The notes under the pieces are model-generated. The model saw only the letters and a list, made by a program, of their open reading frames with translations, did not search any database and was not told where the DNA came from. From the NCBI RefSeq assembly GCF_014873915.1, contig NZ_JADBEJ010000005.1:2480001-2544000 (forward strand): DNA of 64,000 nucleotides, written 5' to 3'. Below, one piece after another: positions 25,901 through 34,006 of this stretch. Every line of letters starts with the position of its first letter. Positions within the stretch are counted from its first letter, which is position 1. The DNA is from Amycolatopsis roodepoortensis. GTDB taxonomy: Bacteria > Actinomycetota > Actinomycetes > Mycobacteriales > Pseudonocardiaceae. The translations under genes and the position numbers were made by a program.

Positions 25901-26852
25901 CGGTGTTCCGGAGGTCCTGTTTGGACAGGGCGTCCGCGGCGTCGCGGATCTCCCGCTCACCGGAGAGGAACACCAGGATGTCACCGGGTCCCTCGTGCTG
26001 CAGCTCGTCGACCGCGTCGCAGATGGCCTGCGTCTGGTCGCGATCCTGATCGGCGTCCGGGTCGTCGGGGTCGATGATCGGCCGGTAGCGGACCTCGACC
26101 GGATACGTCCGGCCGGAGACCTCCACGATCGGCGCGTCGTCGAAATGCTTGGAGAACCGCTCCGGGTCGATCGTCGCCGAGGTGATGATCACCTTGAGAT
26201 CGGGGCGGCGCGGCAGCAGCTGCTTGACGTAGCCGAGGATGAAGTCGATGTTGAGGCTGCGCTCGTGCGCCTCGTCGATGATGAGCGTGTCGTACTGGCG
26301 CAGCATCCGGTCGGTCTGGATCTCGGCGAGCAGGATGCCGTCCGTCATGAGCTTGACCAGGGTGTCCTGGCCCGACTGGTCGGTGAACCGGACCTTGTAG
26401 CCGACGGCCTCGCCCAGCTCGGTGTTCAGCTCGGAGGCGATGCGATCGGCGACCGTGCGCGCGGCCAGCCGCCGCGGCTGCGTATGCCCGATCTGGCCCC
26501 GGATGCCACGGCCGAGTTCGAGACAGATCTTCGGCAGCTGGGTCGTCTTCCCGGACCCGGTCTCGCCCGCGACGATCACCACCTGGTGGTCGCGGATGGC
26601 CTCGGCGATCTCGTCCTTGCGCTGGCTGACGGGCAGCTCTTCGGGGAACGAGATCTTCGGGACGGCGTCACGCCTGCGGGTGACCCGCAGTTCGGCGGCC
26701 TCGATGTCGGCCTCGAGCTGGGCGGCGATCGACTCGGCGTTGCGCGCTTTCCGGGCACCGTCGAGCCGGCGCCGGAGGCGGTGCTCGTCGCGCGACATGA
26801 GTTCGGGCAGGCGAGCGCGCAGGGCGCCGAGCGGGGAAGGTTGAGAAGCCAT
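22965..26852 (-). CDS. hrpA: ATP-dependent RNA helicase HrpA (DEAH box)
   Basis: A 1295-residue DEAH/RHA helicase. Walker A GETGSGKT is at 96-103 and DEAH at 193-196 (IIDEAHERSLN), followed by SAT (IITSATID), the helicase-C domain with ETSLTVPGIKYVID and QRKGRCGR, then HA2, OB and the long C-terminal DUF3418 region typical of bacterial HrpA. The length matches E. coli HrpA (1300). HrpA acts in RNA processing and in rescue of stalled or collided ribosomes. I chose the ATG at 26852; a GTG nine bases upstream is possible. The last codons and TAG stop lie in a relative of the ccgcagttagtcggctaa repeat. Confidence 0.96.
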   Translation of the reverse strand: MASQPSPLGALRARLPELMSRDEHRLRRRLDGARKARNAESIAAQLEADIEAAELRVTRRRDAVPKISFPEELPVSQRKDEIAEAIRDHQVVIVAGETGSGKTTQLPKICLELGRGIRGQIGHTQPRRLAARTVADRIASELNTELGEAVGYKVRFTDQSGQDTLVKLMTDGILLAEIQTDRMLRQYDTLIIDEAHERSLNIDFILGYVKQLLPRRPDLKVIITSATIDPERFSKHFDDAPIVEVSGRTYPVEVRYRPIIDPDDPDADQDRDQTQAICDAVDELQHEGPGDILVFLSGEREIRDAADALSKQDLRNTEILPLYARLSSSDQHRVFQRHTGRRVVLATNVAETSLTVPGIKYVIDPGTARISRYSHRTKVQRLPIEPVSQASANQRKGRCGRTSDGICIRLYSEDDFDARPEFTDPEILRTNLASVILQMTSLGLGDIAAFPFVEPPDRRQVTDGVQLLQELGAFEMSDGKKLTETGRKLAQLPVDPRMARMVLEASRNGCVREVMIIAAALSIQDPRERPAEKQQAADEQHARFADKTSDFLAYLNLWEYVTEQQKALSTNQFRRMCRNEYLNYLRIREWQDIFSQLRQLAKPLGITLNTSGPVDPQRVHTSLIAGLLSHVGLKDPAKGDYLGARGARFSVFPGSALFKKQPRFVMSAELVETSRLWGRVNARIEPEWVEPLAGHVVKRNYSEPHWERKQGAVMAKEKVTLYGVPLVADRRVNYGRIDPEVSRELFIRHALVEGDWETRHHFFRENRALLEEVEDLENRARRRDILVDDETLFEFYDQRVPADVVSARHFDSWWKKARHTQPDLLSFEKTMLINETAGGVREADYPDFWTHGGQTFKLTYQFEPGADADGVTVHIPLPVLNQVTADGFDWQVPGLREELVTQLIKSLPKAIRRNFVPAPDHAKLVLSRVGPADGPLLHVVADELEALRGVVIPDDAWQLSAVPEHLKMTFRVVDVRGKKVSEGKDVEALKRDLSGQVRATISKAADSIEREGLTTPAFGELPKVFASKQRGHDVKAYPALVDEGGSVAVRLLDTPGQQEQSMWAGTRRMLRLNIPSPMKFITRNLGNSSKLVLNRNPHGSVAALLEDCVDCAVDKLVADNGGPRWDEAGFAVLLEKVRAGLNAGVLDVLTNVEKILRAANDVETRLADTRGPKDSLADIRAQLDGLVHKGFVTETGQDRLKHVVRYLRGIERRLEKLPTEPTRDIQRTGDIAWLRNEYQAALDALPPGTSSPALREIRWMIEELRVSFFAQTLGTAHPVSLKRVIKALDAAAPRN

Positions 26853-26921
26853 GACCGGCACCAGGATAGCCGTGCGTGACGATCCGGGCCTCCGAATATG
26901 CCGGAGGCGACATCGCGCTGG

Positions 26922-28085
26922 TCAGGAGCGGGTGAGCGAGCCCGGGGTGAGGTCGGCCAGGGTCCGGTGCCCGGACAGGCCCATGGTCAGGTCGAGGTCG
27001 GCGAGCAGGCTCCGCAGCACGTGCCGGACGCCGTCCTCCCCCGCGTGCGCCAGGCCGTACACCCACGGCCGCCCCACCAGCACGGCCTTGGCCCCGAGCG
27101 CGAGCGCCTTGGCGATGTCGGCGCCGGTGCGGATACCGGAGTCGAACAGGATCTCCAGCCGGTCGCCGACCGCGGCCACGATCTCTGGGAGCGCGTCGAG
27201 CGACGCGACCGCGCCGTCGACCTGACGGCCGCCGTGGTTGGACACGACGATCCCGTCCATTCCGGCCTCGACGGCGCGGCGCGCGTCGTCGGGGTGCTGG
27301 ATGCCCTTGAGCACGATCGGCCCGTCCCAGTGCTCACGCAGGAACGGCAACCGGTCCCAGGTGCTGTCGGTGCCGGTGATCATCGAGATCCACCGCAGGA
27401 TCGCGGTGGGCGGATCCTCCTCCGGCGTCTTCTCCAGCAGGCCGCGGAACACCGGGTCGCTCAGCGGGACACCGAGCCCGACGCCCTTGATGAACGGCAG
27501 ATACGCGTGGTCGAGGTCGTTCGGGCGCCACGCGAGGGTCCAGGTGTCGAGCGTGACCACGAGCGTGGTGAAGCCCGCGGCCTTCGCCCGCGCCAGGATG
27601 CTCGCGCACACCTCGTTGTCGGTCGGCCAGTACAGCTGGAACCAGCGCGGCCCCTCACCGCTGGCCTCGGCGACATCTTCGATGCTGGTGGACGACGCCG
27701 TCGACATGACGTACGGCAGGCCGACCGACGCCGCGGCCCGCGCGGCCGCCGGTTCGGCGCCCTCGTGCACGATCGACTGGACTCCGACCGGCGCCAGCAG
27801 CACCGGCGCCGGCACCGGCGTCCCCAGCACGGTCGTCGACAGATCGCGTTCGGTGGCGCCGGTGAGCATGCGGGGCACGAGACGCCAGCGGTCGAACGCC
27901 TCCCGGTTGGCCCGCGCGGTGGCGCCCGAGCCGGCCGAGCCCGCGACGTACCAGAACGGCCCGGGCTCGAGGATCTCCCGCGCGGACTCCTCCAGCTTCG
28001 TGGCGTCGGTGGAGCACGGCGGGAGGGTCCCGCCGAGCCCCTGCAGGTAGATCTCGTTCTGGTAGCCGCCGAACCGTTCGGTCAC
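26922..28085 (-). CDS. FMN-dependent alpha-hydroxy-acid oxidase, lactate 2-monooxygenase-like
   Basis: A 387-residue TIM-barrel flavoenzyme of the lactate oxidase/glycolate oxidase family, near the 394 residues of mycobacterial lactate 2-monooxygenase. Visible are FWYVAGSAGSGATARANREAFDRW, LLAPVGVQSIVHEGAEPAAARAA (split), the FMN-binding barrel strands and the catalytic His/Arg in VVSNHGGRQVDGA, then ILFDSGIRTGADIAKALALGA and VLVGRPWVYGLA. It probably oxidises L-lactate to acetate and CO2 or to pyruvate. The GTG start at 28085 follows GAGGAGG. It is 13 bp downstream of the antiporter gene, so co-transcription is likely. Confidence 0.9.
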   Translation of the reverse strand: MTERFGGYQNEIYLQGLGGTLPPCSTDATKLEESAREILEPGPFWYVAGSAGSGATARANREAFDRWRLVPRMLTGATERDLSTTVLGTPVPAPVLLAPVGVQSIVHEGAEPAAARAAASVGLPYVMSTASSTSIEDVAEASGEGPRWFQLYWPTDNEVCASILARAKAAGFTTLVVTLDTWTLAWRPNDLDHAYLPFIKGVGLGVPLSDPVFRGLLEKTPEEDPPTAILRWISMITGTDSTWDRLPFLREHWDGPIVLKGIQHPDDARRAVEAGMDGIVVSNHGGRQVDGAVASLDALPEIVAAVGDRLEILFDSGIRTGADIAKALALGAKAVLVGRPWVYGLAHAGEDGVRHVLRSLLADLDLTMGLSGHRTLADLTPGSLTRS

Positions 28086-28098
28086 CCAGGCCTCCTCG

Positions 28099-29307
28099 TC
28101 ACGTCGCCCTGGCCGGCTCGTCGCGGCGGGTCGAGCCCCGGACAATACCCGCCGGTAGCAACCAGGTGAGTTTCTCGGAGCGGATGACCGCGACTGGACC
28201 GATCACGGCCAGCAGGAGGACGTAGCCCGCGACGAACGGCGCGACCCGCGAGTCCAGCCCGGCCGCGGTCGCCATCGCGGCGAGCACGAGCGAGAACTCG
28301 CCGCGGGTGAGCACGGTGAGCCCGATGTTCACCCCGGCCTGGCGATCGAAACCGTTCACTCGCGCGGCCAGCGCGCCCGCGCCGAGGTTCAGCACGATCG
28401 TCAGCGCCACCGCGATCAGCACCGGCACGACCACCGAGCCGACCGCGTTCGGATCGATGCTGAGCCCGAAGATGAAGAAGAACAACGCGCCGAACGCGTC
28501 CCGCAGCGGGAGCACCAGCTTGTGGATCCGCGGCGCGACCTTCGAGCCGCCGAGCATCATGCCGACCATGAACGCGCCGATGGCGTCGGAGACCCCGACC
28601 TCTTCGGCGACGGCGGCACCCATCACCGCGACACCGACGAAGCAGACGGTGAGCAGTTCGTCGTCGGCCGAACCGAACAGCTTCGAGATCACCCGGCCAC
28701 CCCAGCGGGCGAGCGCGGCCATCACGATCAGGAACGCGAAGGCCTTGCCGAAGTCGGCGAGCGCCGAACCGAAGCTCCCGGCGCCGGACAGCACCGGCTG
28801 CAGCAACGCCAGGTACAGCGCGAGGAACAGGTCCTCGATCACGATGATGCCCATGATCAGCCGGGATTCGGGGTTGTTCATCCGGCGGGCTTCGAGCAGG
28901 AGTTTGGTGACGATCGCCGACGACGAGATCCCGATGGCACCGGCGATGACCAGCGCTTCCCTGGTGCCCCAGCCCAGCAGGAAGCCGAACGCGAGACCGC
29001 CGCCGATGTTGAGGATCAGGTAGATCAGCCCGGACCAGACGAGTTTGCGCCCGCCCTTGGCCAGGTCGTCGAGGGAGAATTCGAGGCCGAGGTAGAACAG
29101 GAGGAAGACGAGACCGAGCCCGGCGAGCACACCGAGTTCGGCCGGATCGTCCACAAGGGACAGTCCGGGGGTGTTGGGGCCGAAGACGAAACCGGCCAGC
29201 ATGAACAGGGGGATGGTCGGCAGCCCGATACGGGCGCCCGCTCTGGCGATGACACCGGCGGCGAGGAACGCCCCGCCGACGGCCAGCAGGGCATGACCGG
29301 AACTCAT
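28099..29307 (-). CDS. Cation:proton antiporter (CPA2/KefB type)
   Basis: A polytopic membrane protein of 402 residues with about 12 hydrophobic segments. CPA2 hallmarks are visible: GLPTIPLFMLAGFVFGP, LLFYLGLEFSLDDL, AGAIGISSSAIVTKLL and GVSDAIGAFMVGMMLGGS. No RCK/TrkA-N domain is attached, so regulation by nucleotides would need another subunit. It probably exchanges K+ or Na+ for H+. It is the gene before the lactate oxidase-like enzyme, a plausible pairing for acid or pH handling (inference). Confidence 0.92.
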   Translation of the reverse strand: MSSGHALLAVGGAFLAAGVIARAGARIGLPTIPLFMLAGFVFGPNTPGLSLVDDPAELGVLAGLGLVFLLFYLGLEFSLDDLAKGGRKLVWSGLIYLILNIGGGLAFGFLLGWGTREALVIAGAIGISSSAIVTKLLLEARRMNNPESRLIMGIIVIEDLFLALYLALLQPVLSGAGSFGSALADFGKAFAFLIVMAALARWGGRVISKLFGSADDELLTVCFVGVAVMGAAVAEEVGVSDAIGAFMVGMMLGGSKVAPRIHKLVLPLRDAFGALFFFIFGLSIDPNAVGSVVVPVLIAVALTIVLNLGAGALAARVNGFDRQAGVNIGLTVLTRGEFSLVLAAMATAAGLDSRVAPFVAGYVLLLAVIGPVAVIRSEKLTWLLPAGIVRGSTRRDEPARAT

Positions 29308-29348
29308 GGAGACCTCCGATGGATGGCTGATGCGGCTTGGGGACCGGG

Positions 29349-29660
29349 TCAGCGCGGAGGTGCCCGTGCGGGCGCCTGGGGCACCGCACGGGTGATGACG
29401 ACGGGTTCGCCCTGCTCAGGGGCGTGGCCCGCGTCTGGGAGGTCGACGGTCTCCGCTTCGGCGGGAGCGTCGGCGAGGGGAACGGCCTGCCCGCCGTGGA
29501 AGGCGGGCAGCGGATGGGTCGCGAAGACGGCGACGGGATCTTCCTTCGCAGCGCGGCCGTGCCCGTGGGGAACGGTCGGCGTGACGAAGGCGAAGACGAG
29601 CAAGATCAGCAGAAAGAAGACGGAACGGTGCCGTGGGGCGGGGGCACGGTTCGTCGTCAT
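29349..29660 (-). CDS. Small exported or single-pass membrane protein, unknown
   Basis: 103 residues with a basic N-terminus (TTNRAPAPRHR), one hydrophobic segment (SVFFLLILLVFAFVTPTVP, residues 13-31) and a His/Pro/Ala-rich remainder (HGHGR, HPLPAFHGG, DAGHAPEQGE). A signal anchor or signal peptide is likely. It lies 41 bp ahead of the antiporter gene on the same strand. I do not recognise a family. The histidines could bind metal, but this is only a guess. Confidence 0.6.
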   Translation of the reverse strand: MTTNRAPAPRHRSVFFLLILLVFAFVTPTVPHGHGRAAKEDPVAVFATHPLPAFHGGQAVPLADAPAEAETVDLPDAGHAPEQGEPVVITRAVPQAPARAPPR

Positions 29661-29683
29661 CTGCCCACTACTTTACCAGTCCT

Positions 29684-30256
29684 TTATAGACAAATCGACG
29701 GCTCCCGCCACATGGGCAGCATCGGCGGCCCGCCCTCGACCGCGAAAGCCGGCCCGTGATCGCGGAAACCCAGCCGCCGGTACAGTTTCGCGCTCTCCGC
29801 GCTGCTCGCCTCCAGGTACGCGGGCACCGGGCCGTTCCGGTCGAGCCCGTACTTCAGCAACCGTGCGCCGATCCCTCGCCGCTGCGCGTTCTTGCGGACG
29901 CCGATGAACTGCGCGTGGTGGTACTCGCCGACGGGGGCGTGCTCCGTCATCAGCTCGAACACCATCATGAGCCTGCCGATCTCCTCCCCGGTGAGCCCGG
30001 CGAACGCTTCGTCGTCGATGTCCTCGTCGCCACCGGGCGCCCAGACCGCGGCGCCGGACAGGTCGCCGGTGACGTCGACGTGGCCGCCCGCGGCGAGCAT
30101 CCCCTGTACGACCGCCCGATGGAAGATCGGCAGCGCCACCGCGCGGCGCTCGTCACCGGGAAAGACCCACATACTCACCGGGTCTTCATGGAAGGCCTCG
30201 GACAGCACATCGATCACAGTGTCCATTTCGGACTCTTCGGCGGCGCGGATGATCAT
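29684..30256 (-). CDS. GNAT-family N-acetyltransferase
   Basis: 190 residues with the GNAT acetyl-CoA-binding motif QFIGVRKNAQRRGIGARLL (residues 117-135; R/QxxGxG/A as QRRGIGA), followed by YLEASSAESAKLYRRLGFRDHG, typical of the C-terminal GNAT half. The ATG at 30256 overlaps the stop of the permease gene (ATGA). Substrate unknown; coupling to an amino-acid permease suggests an amine or amino acid (inference). Confidence 0.9.
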   Translation of the reverse strand: MIIRAAEESEMDTVIDVLSEAFHEDPVSMWVFPGDERRAVALPIFHRAVVQGMLAAGGHVDVTGDLSGAAVWAPGGDEDIDDEAFAGLTGEEIGRLMMVFELMTEHAPVGEYHHAQFIGVRKNAQRRGIGARLLKYGLDRNGPVPAYLEASSAESAKLYRRLGFRDHGPAFAVEGGPPMLPMWREPSICL

Positions 30257-31722
30257 CGTCCCACCTCCAGCTTGACGGGTTCGTCGTCTTCGAGCGGGCC
30301 GCCGATCGCGGCGTAGGTCTCGGGATCCTTGGTCCGCAACACTTCCGCGCGCAGGAAGCCCGCCAGTGCCGCGACGAGCACGAGCCCGGGCAGCCCCCAG
30401 CGCAACAGGAAAGTTCCGGCCGGGCCGAGCAGCAGATCGAAGTTCAGCAGGATCAGCGCGAGGACGGCCGACAGCGCGAGCATCGCCGCGCCCGGCGCGA
30501 TCCAGCGGCGCCAGGCGTTTTCGGCGTCGCGGCGCCGTTTGAAGAAGCCGATCACCGAAAGGGAGACGGCGATCATGATCACCACGACCCCGGTGGACGC
30601 CGTCGTGCCGAGCCAGGTGAACAGTTCGGTCACCGGATCGCGGCCCGCGATCGCGAACAGCGACACGACCACCAGCGCGAGCGCGGTCTGCGTGAGTGAA
30701 CCGGCCACCGGCGCGCCGGTGCGTTTGCTGGTCTTGGCCAGCGAGCGCGGCAGCAGCCCTTCCCTTCCCAGCGCGAAGAAGTACCGCGCGACGGCGTTGT
30801 GGAAGCTCAACAGCGCCGCACACTGCCCGGTCACGAACAACGCGTACGCCACATTGGAGAACGTCTCGCCGAGGTGCTCGCCGGCAAGGTTGAACAGCAG
30901 GTCCGGGCCCTGCGCGGCCGCGGTGGTGACGATGACGTCCGGCCCGGTCCCCACGGCCAGCGCGAGCGAGGAGACGACGTAGAGCACCGCGGTGAGCCCG
31001 ATCGCCGCGTACGTCGCGCGCCCCACGGTGCGGCTGGGTTCCCGGGTCTCCTCGCCGTAGGTCGCCGCTCCTTCGAAACCGATGAACGCGGCGGCGGAGA
31101 ACGCGAACACCGCGCCCACCCCGGTGGTGAACAGGCTCGACGGCTCCAGCGGAACCCAGGAAACGCCGCCACCGGCGGGATTCGCGAACAAGGCGATGTC
31201 GATGATCGCGACGACGGCGACTTCGAGGCACAGCGCCACGCCGAGCACCTTGGCGTTGAGGTCGACCCGCAGGACGCCGAGCGCTCCGATGATCAGCACC
31301 ATCACCAGCGCGCACAGCCACCACGGTGGCGGGGATCCGGTGAGCGTGCCGAGCCAGGTCGACACCGACCAGCCGAACAGACCGTAGATGCTGATCTGGA
31401 TGGCGTTGTAGGAGATCAGCGTGACGAACGCGATCCCGGCGCCGGTGGATTTGCCGATCCCGTTGGCGACGTAGGGATAGAACGCGCCCGCGTTGGTGAT
31501 GTAGCGGCTCATCGCGGCGTATCCGACCGCGAACAGGCCCAGGATCGGGGCGAGCAGGAGGAACGACAGCGGCACGCCGATACTGCCGGTGACCGCGTAG
31601 TTGGTCGGGACGCCGCCAGCGATGGCGAACAGCGGACCGGCCGCCGCCACCACGAAGAACACGATCTGGGCGGCTCCGAGCCGTCGATGGCCGAGACCGC
31701 GCCGCGGTCTTTGCGTACCCAT
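30253..31722 (-). CDS. APC-family amino-acid/polyamine permease
   Basis: A 489-residue transporter with 12 or more membrane segments and the APC entry motif FFVVAAAGPLFAIAGGVPTNYAVTG (in two parts, residues 22-46), the TM6 segment FSAAAFIGFEGAATYGEETREP and a central FFALGREGLLPRSLAKTSKRTGAPV loop. It belongs to the amino acid-polyamine-organocation superfamily; substrate unknown. It is translationally coupled to the acetyltransferase gene. The 189-bp gap upstream separates it from the divergent GPP34 gene. Confidence 0.92.
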   Translation of the reverse strand: MGTQRPRRGLGHRRLGAAQIVFFVVAAAGPLFAIAGGVPTNYAVTGSIGVPLSFLLLAPILGLFAVGYAAMSRYITNAGAFYPYVANGIGKSTGAGIAFVTLISYNAIQISIYGLFGWSVSTWLGTLTGSPPPWWLCALVMVLIIGALGVLRVDLNAKVLGVALCLEVAVVAIIDIALFANPAGGGVSWVPLEPSSLFTTGVGAVFAFSAAAFIGFEGAATYGEETREPSRTVGRATYAAIGLTAVLYVVSSLALAVGTGPDVIVTTAAAQGPDLLFNLAGEHLGETFSNVAYALFVTGQCAALLSFHNAVARYFFALGREGLLPRSLAKTSKRTGAPVAGSLTQTALALVVVSLFAIAGRDPVTELFTWLGTTASTGVVVIMIAVSLSVIGFFKRRRDAENAWRRWIAPGAAMLALSAVLALILLNFDLLLGPAGTFLLRWGLPGLVLVAALAGFLRAEVLRTKDPETYAAIGGPLEDDEPVKLEVGR

Positions 31723-31911
31723 GAACCCGTCCCCCCGGACGTAGGTTTGGCGCTGGAGTTTCTTGATCTTGCGAGAGCCATCCCACCCTAGGGCCGGCCA
31801 CCTCGGCGAGGTACGTCCGTTCAGGCTAAAAACGGACCTCGGGTCGCAGTGGTCCGCGCGCTACCGCTACTTTGGCCGTCCCGCACTACGACGCCGGGGG
31901 GCGTGCCATTC

Positions 31912-32553
31912 ATGCGTCGGCTGACCTTGGTCGATTCCCTGTTCTTCCTCGCCCACGACGAGTTCACCGGAAAACCCGCGCTGCGCCGCACGGGACTCGG
32001 CATCGGAATGGCCGGTTCCGCGCTTTGCGATCTCCTCCTCGCCGAGCGGATCACCGTGGAACGCAAACGAATCCGGCCGTTGTCGCGACGGGGCCTCGCC
32101 CATCCTCCGCTGGACCGCGTGTTCTCGGAAATCCTCCGCGAACCCGAGCGGCACACCGTCCGGGAATGGGTCGGTCATCTCCGCCACGATCTCGGGGAAA
32201 CGGTCGCGGAGAACCTGCTCGCCGCGGGTGTGATCGACCGCGAGACCGACCGGATGCTCCTGCGGAAGAATCACCGGTATCCGCCGCGGGATCTGCTGAT
32301 GTCGACGGCCGCGCGCAGCAAGGTGCGGGCGGCCGTCCTCGGTACCGAACAGCCGGATCCCCATTCCGTCTGTCTCGCGTTGCTGGCCTGGACCATCGGT
32401 CTCGACGATTTCTGCGAACCGGAACTCGACCGCGCCGGCCTGCGGACCTGGGCAGCGTCCACGCACCGGGAACTCCCGAAGGCGCTCGCCGAACTGATCT
32501 CGGGGGTGGACGCGGTGAGCGCCGCCGTCGTCTACACCGGCGACCGGCGATGA
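31912..32553 (+). CDS. GPP34 (Golgi phosphoprotein 3-like) family protein
   Basis: A 213-residue protein with the GPP34 pattern: TLVDSLFFLAHDEFTGKP, GLGIGMAGSALCDLLLAERI, VRAAVLGTEQPDPHSVCLALLAW and the C-terminal LPKALAELISGVDAVSAAVVYTG. Eukaryotic GOLPH3 binds phosphatidylinositol-4-phosphate on the Golgi; actinomycetes have many paralogues of unclear role, possibly at membranes. The start is the ATG at 31912; a GTG nine bases upstream is possible. It is followed 19 bp later by the reductase gene on the same strand. Confidence 0.85.
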   Translation: MRRLTLVDSLFFLAHDEFTGKPALRRTGLGIGMAGSALCDLLLAERITVERKRIRPLSRRGLAHPPLDRVFSEILREPERHTVREWVGHLRHDLGETVAENLLAAGVIDRETDRMLLRKNHRYPPRDLLMSTAARSKVRAAVLGTEQPDPHSVCLALLAWTIGLDDFCEPELDRAGLRTWAASTHRELPKALAELISGVDAVSAAVVYTGDRR

Positions 32554-32572
32554 CCGGCGGTAGCCTGACGCC

Positions 32573-33742
32573 ATGCCTGCCGATCGTGACCACGACGTAG
32601 TCCTGTTCGGCGCCACCGGGTTCACCGGTGGCCTGACGGCGGAATACCTCGCCCGCGTCGCGCCGCCCGGTCTGCGCCTCGCCTTGGCCGGACGGAACAC
32701 CGGCAAGCTGGAGACGTTGCGGGAAAAGCTTTTCTCGATCAACCCGGAGCTTTCCGAACTGCCGCTGTTGCGGGCCGACGTCTCCGACGCGGACTCGCTG
32801 CGGAGGGTCGCCGAGTCCACGAAGGTCGTCGCCACCACGGTGGGTCCGTATGTCCACTTCGGAGAGCCGTTGGTCGCCGCGTGCGCCGAGGCGGGGACCG
32901 ACTACGCGGACTTGTGCGGCGAGCCCGAGTTCGTCGACAAGATGTACCTCGCCCATCACGCCCGCGCCGTCGAGACCGGTGCGCGGCTCGTGCACGCGTG
33001 CGGGTTCGACTCGATCCCGCACGACCTCGGCGCCCTCTTCACGGTTTCCCAGCTGCCACAAGGGGAACCGATCCGGATCGACGGATACGTCCGCGCGGGC
33101 GCGGCCCCCTCGGGCGGCACCTTCCTCTCGGCACTGACTGCGTTCTCGCGGCTGCCGTCCAGTTTCCGCGCCGCCCGGGATCGCGCGGCGGCCGAACCGC
33201 GACCGGAGGGCCGTCGTGCGCGCGCCCCGCTGGGCACACCGCATCGCAGCCCGGACGGTTTCTGGGCGGTGCCGCTGCCGACCATCGACCCGATGATCGT
33301 CGAGCGGTCCGCCGCCGCGCTCCCGGCGTACGGCCCCGACTTCACGTACCGGCATTTCGCCGCGATCAAACGGCTTCCGGTGGTGGCCGCCGGTGCGGCC
33401 GGGATGGGTCTCGTCTTCGCCGCCGCCCAGATCCCGCCCGCGCGACGGGCGCTGTCGAAACTGCTGAAGCCCGGCGGCGGCCCGGACGAGCAGCGACGGG
33501 CGCGGTCGTGGTTCTCCGTGCGGTTCCACGCGGAAAGCGGCGGCGAACGCGTCGTGACGGAGGTGTCCGGCGGCGACCCAGGGTACGGCGAGACGGCGAA
33601 GATGCTCGGCGAGTCCGCGCTGTGCCTGGCGCTGGACGACCTGCCCGCGACGGCCGGGCAGGTCACCACGGCGACCGCGATGGGGCAGGCGCTGATCGAC
33701 CGGCTGAGCGACGCGGGCCTGCGCTTCGCGACCCTCTCGTGA
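32573..33742 (+). CDS. Saccharopine dehydrogenase-family / trans-acting enoyl reductase-like protein
   Basis: 389 residues with an N-terminal Rossmann fold (DVVLFGATGFTGGLTAEYLA, residues 8-27), then VVATTVGPYVHFGEPLV, the DYADLCGEPEFV segment and HACGFDSIPHDLGAL. This pattern is shared with mycobacterial trans-acting enoyl reductase and related reductases of complex-lipid synthesis, rather than true lysine-pathway saccharopine dehydrogenase. A cytosolic NAD(P)-dependent reductase of a lipid or polyketide intermediate is likely. The TGA stop lies inside ctcgtgagtgg, the left end of a composite repeat. Confidence 0.85.
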   Translation: MPADRDHDVVLFGATGFTGGLTAEYLARVAPPGLRLALAGRNTGKLETLREKLFSINPELSELPLLRADVSDADSLRRVAESTKVVATTVGPYVHFGEPLVAACAEAGTDYADLCGEPEFVDKMYLAHHARAVETGARLVHACGFDSIPHDLGALFTVSQLPQGEPIRIDGYVRAGAAPSGGTFLSALTAFSRLPSSFRAARDRAAAEPRPEGRRARAPLGTPHRSPDGFWAVPLPTIDPMIVERSAAALPAYGPDFTYRHFAAIKRLPVVAAGAAGMGLVFAAAQIPPARRALSKLLKPGGGPDEQRRARSWFSVRFHAESGGERVVTEVSGGDPGYGETAKMLGESALCLALDDLPATAGQVTTATAMGQALIDRLSDAGLRFATLS

Positions 33743-34006
33743 GTGGACGGTTCTGACCGAAGGGGGTCTGGAGCCGGTGTCGCGAAAGCCACTTTCGGGA
33801 CACCAGACGTCTCGAAAGTGGCTTTCGCGACCTGATCACCGGGGGCCACTGCCGACGTTGCGAAAGCCACTTTCGCAACGTTGAAGGTTGCGAAAGTGGC
33901 TTTCGCAACCCCCGGCCGAGCCCAGCAGCCAGCCGAGCCGCGGTACCGAGTGGGTCCGGTCTCGTGAGTGGTGAGGACGGTTAGAACCGTCCTAGCCACT
34001 CACGAG
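33736..34006. repeat. Composite palindromic element with terminal inverted repeats between convergent genes
   Basis: The ends ctcgtgagtgg (33736-33746) and ccactcacgag (33996-34006) are exact 11-bp inverted repeats. Between them are hairpin 33779-33831 (23-bp stem, one G-U pair), hairpin 33857-33909 (perfect 23-bp arms, 7-base loop gttgaag) and, at the right end, hairpin 33961-34006, whose arms carry the ctcgtgagtgg sequence and aggacggtt/aaccgtcct. Both flanking genes terminate inside the terminal repeats: TGA at 33740-33742 on the plus strand and at 34002-34000 on the minus strand. The structure resembles a MITE or a bidirectional terminator block; no transposase is near. Confidence 0.85.

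Noticed and set aside
29684..31801. 705-residue minus strand frame ending in the acetyltransferase
   Set aside because: Only the last 190 residues match GNAT; the rest is the permease gene read in the wrong frame.
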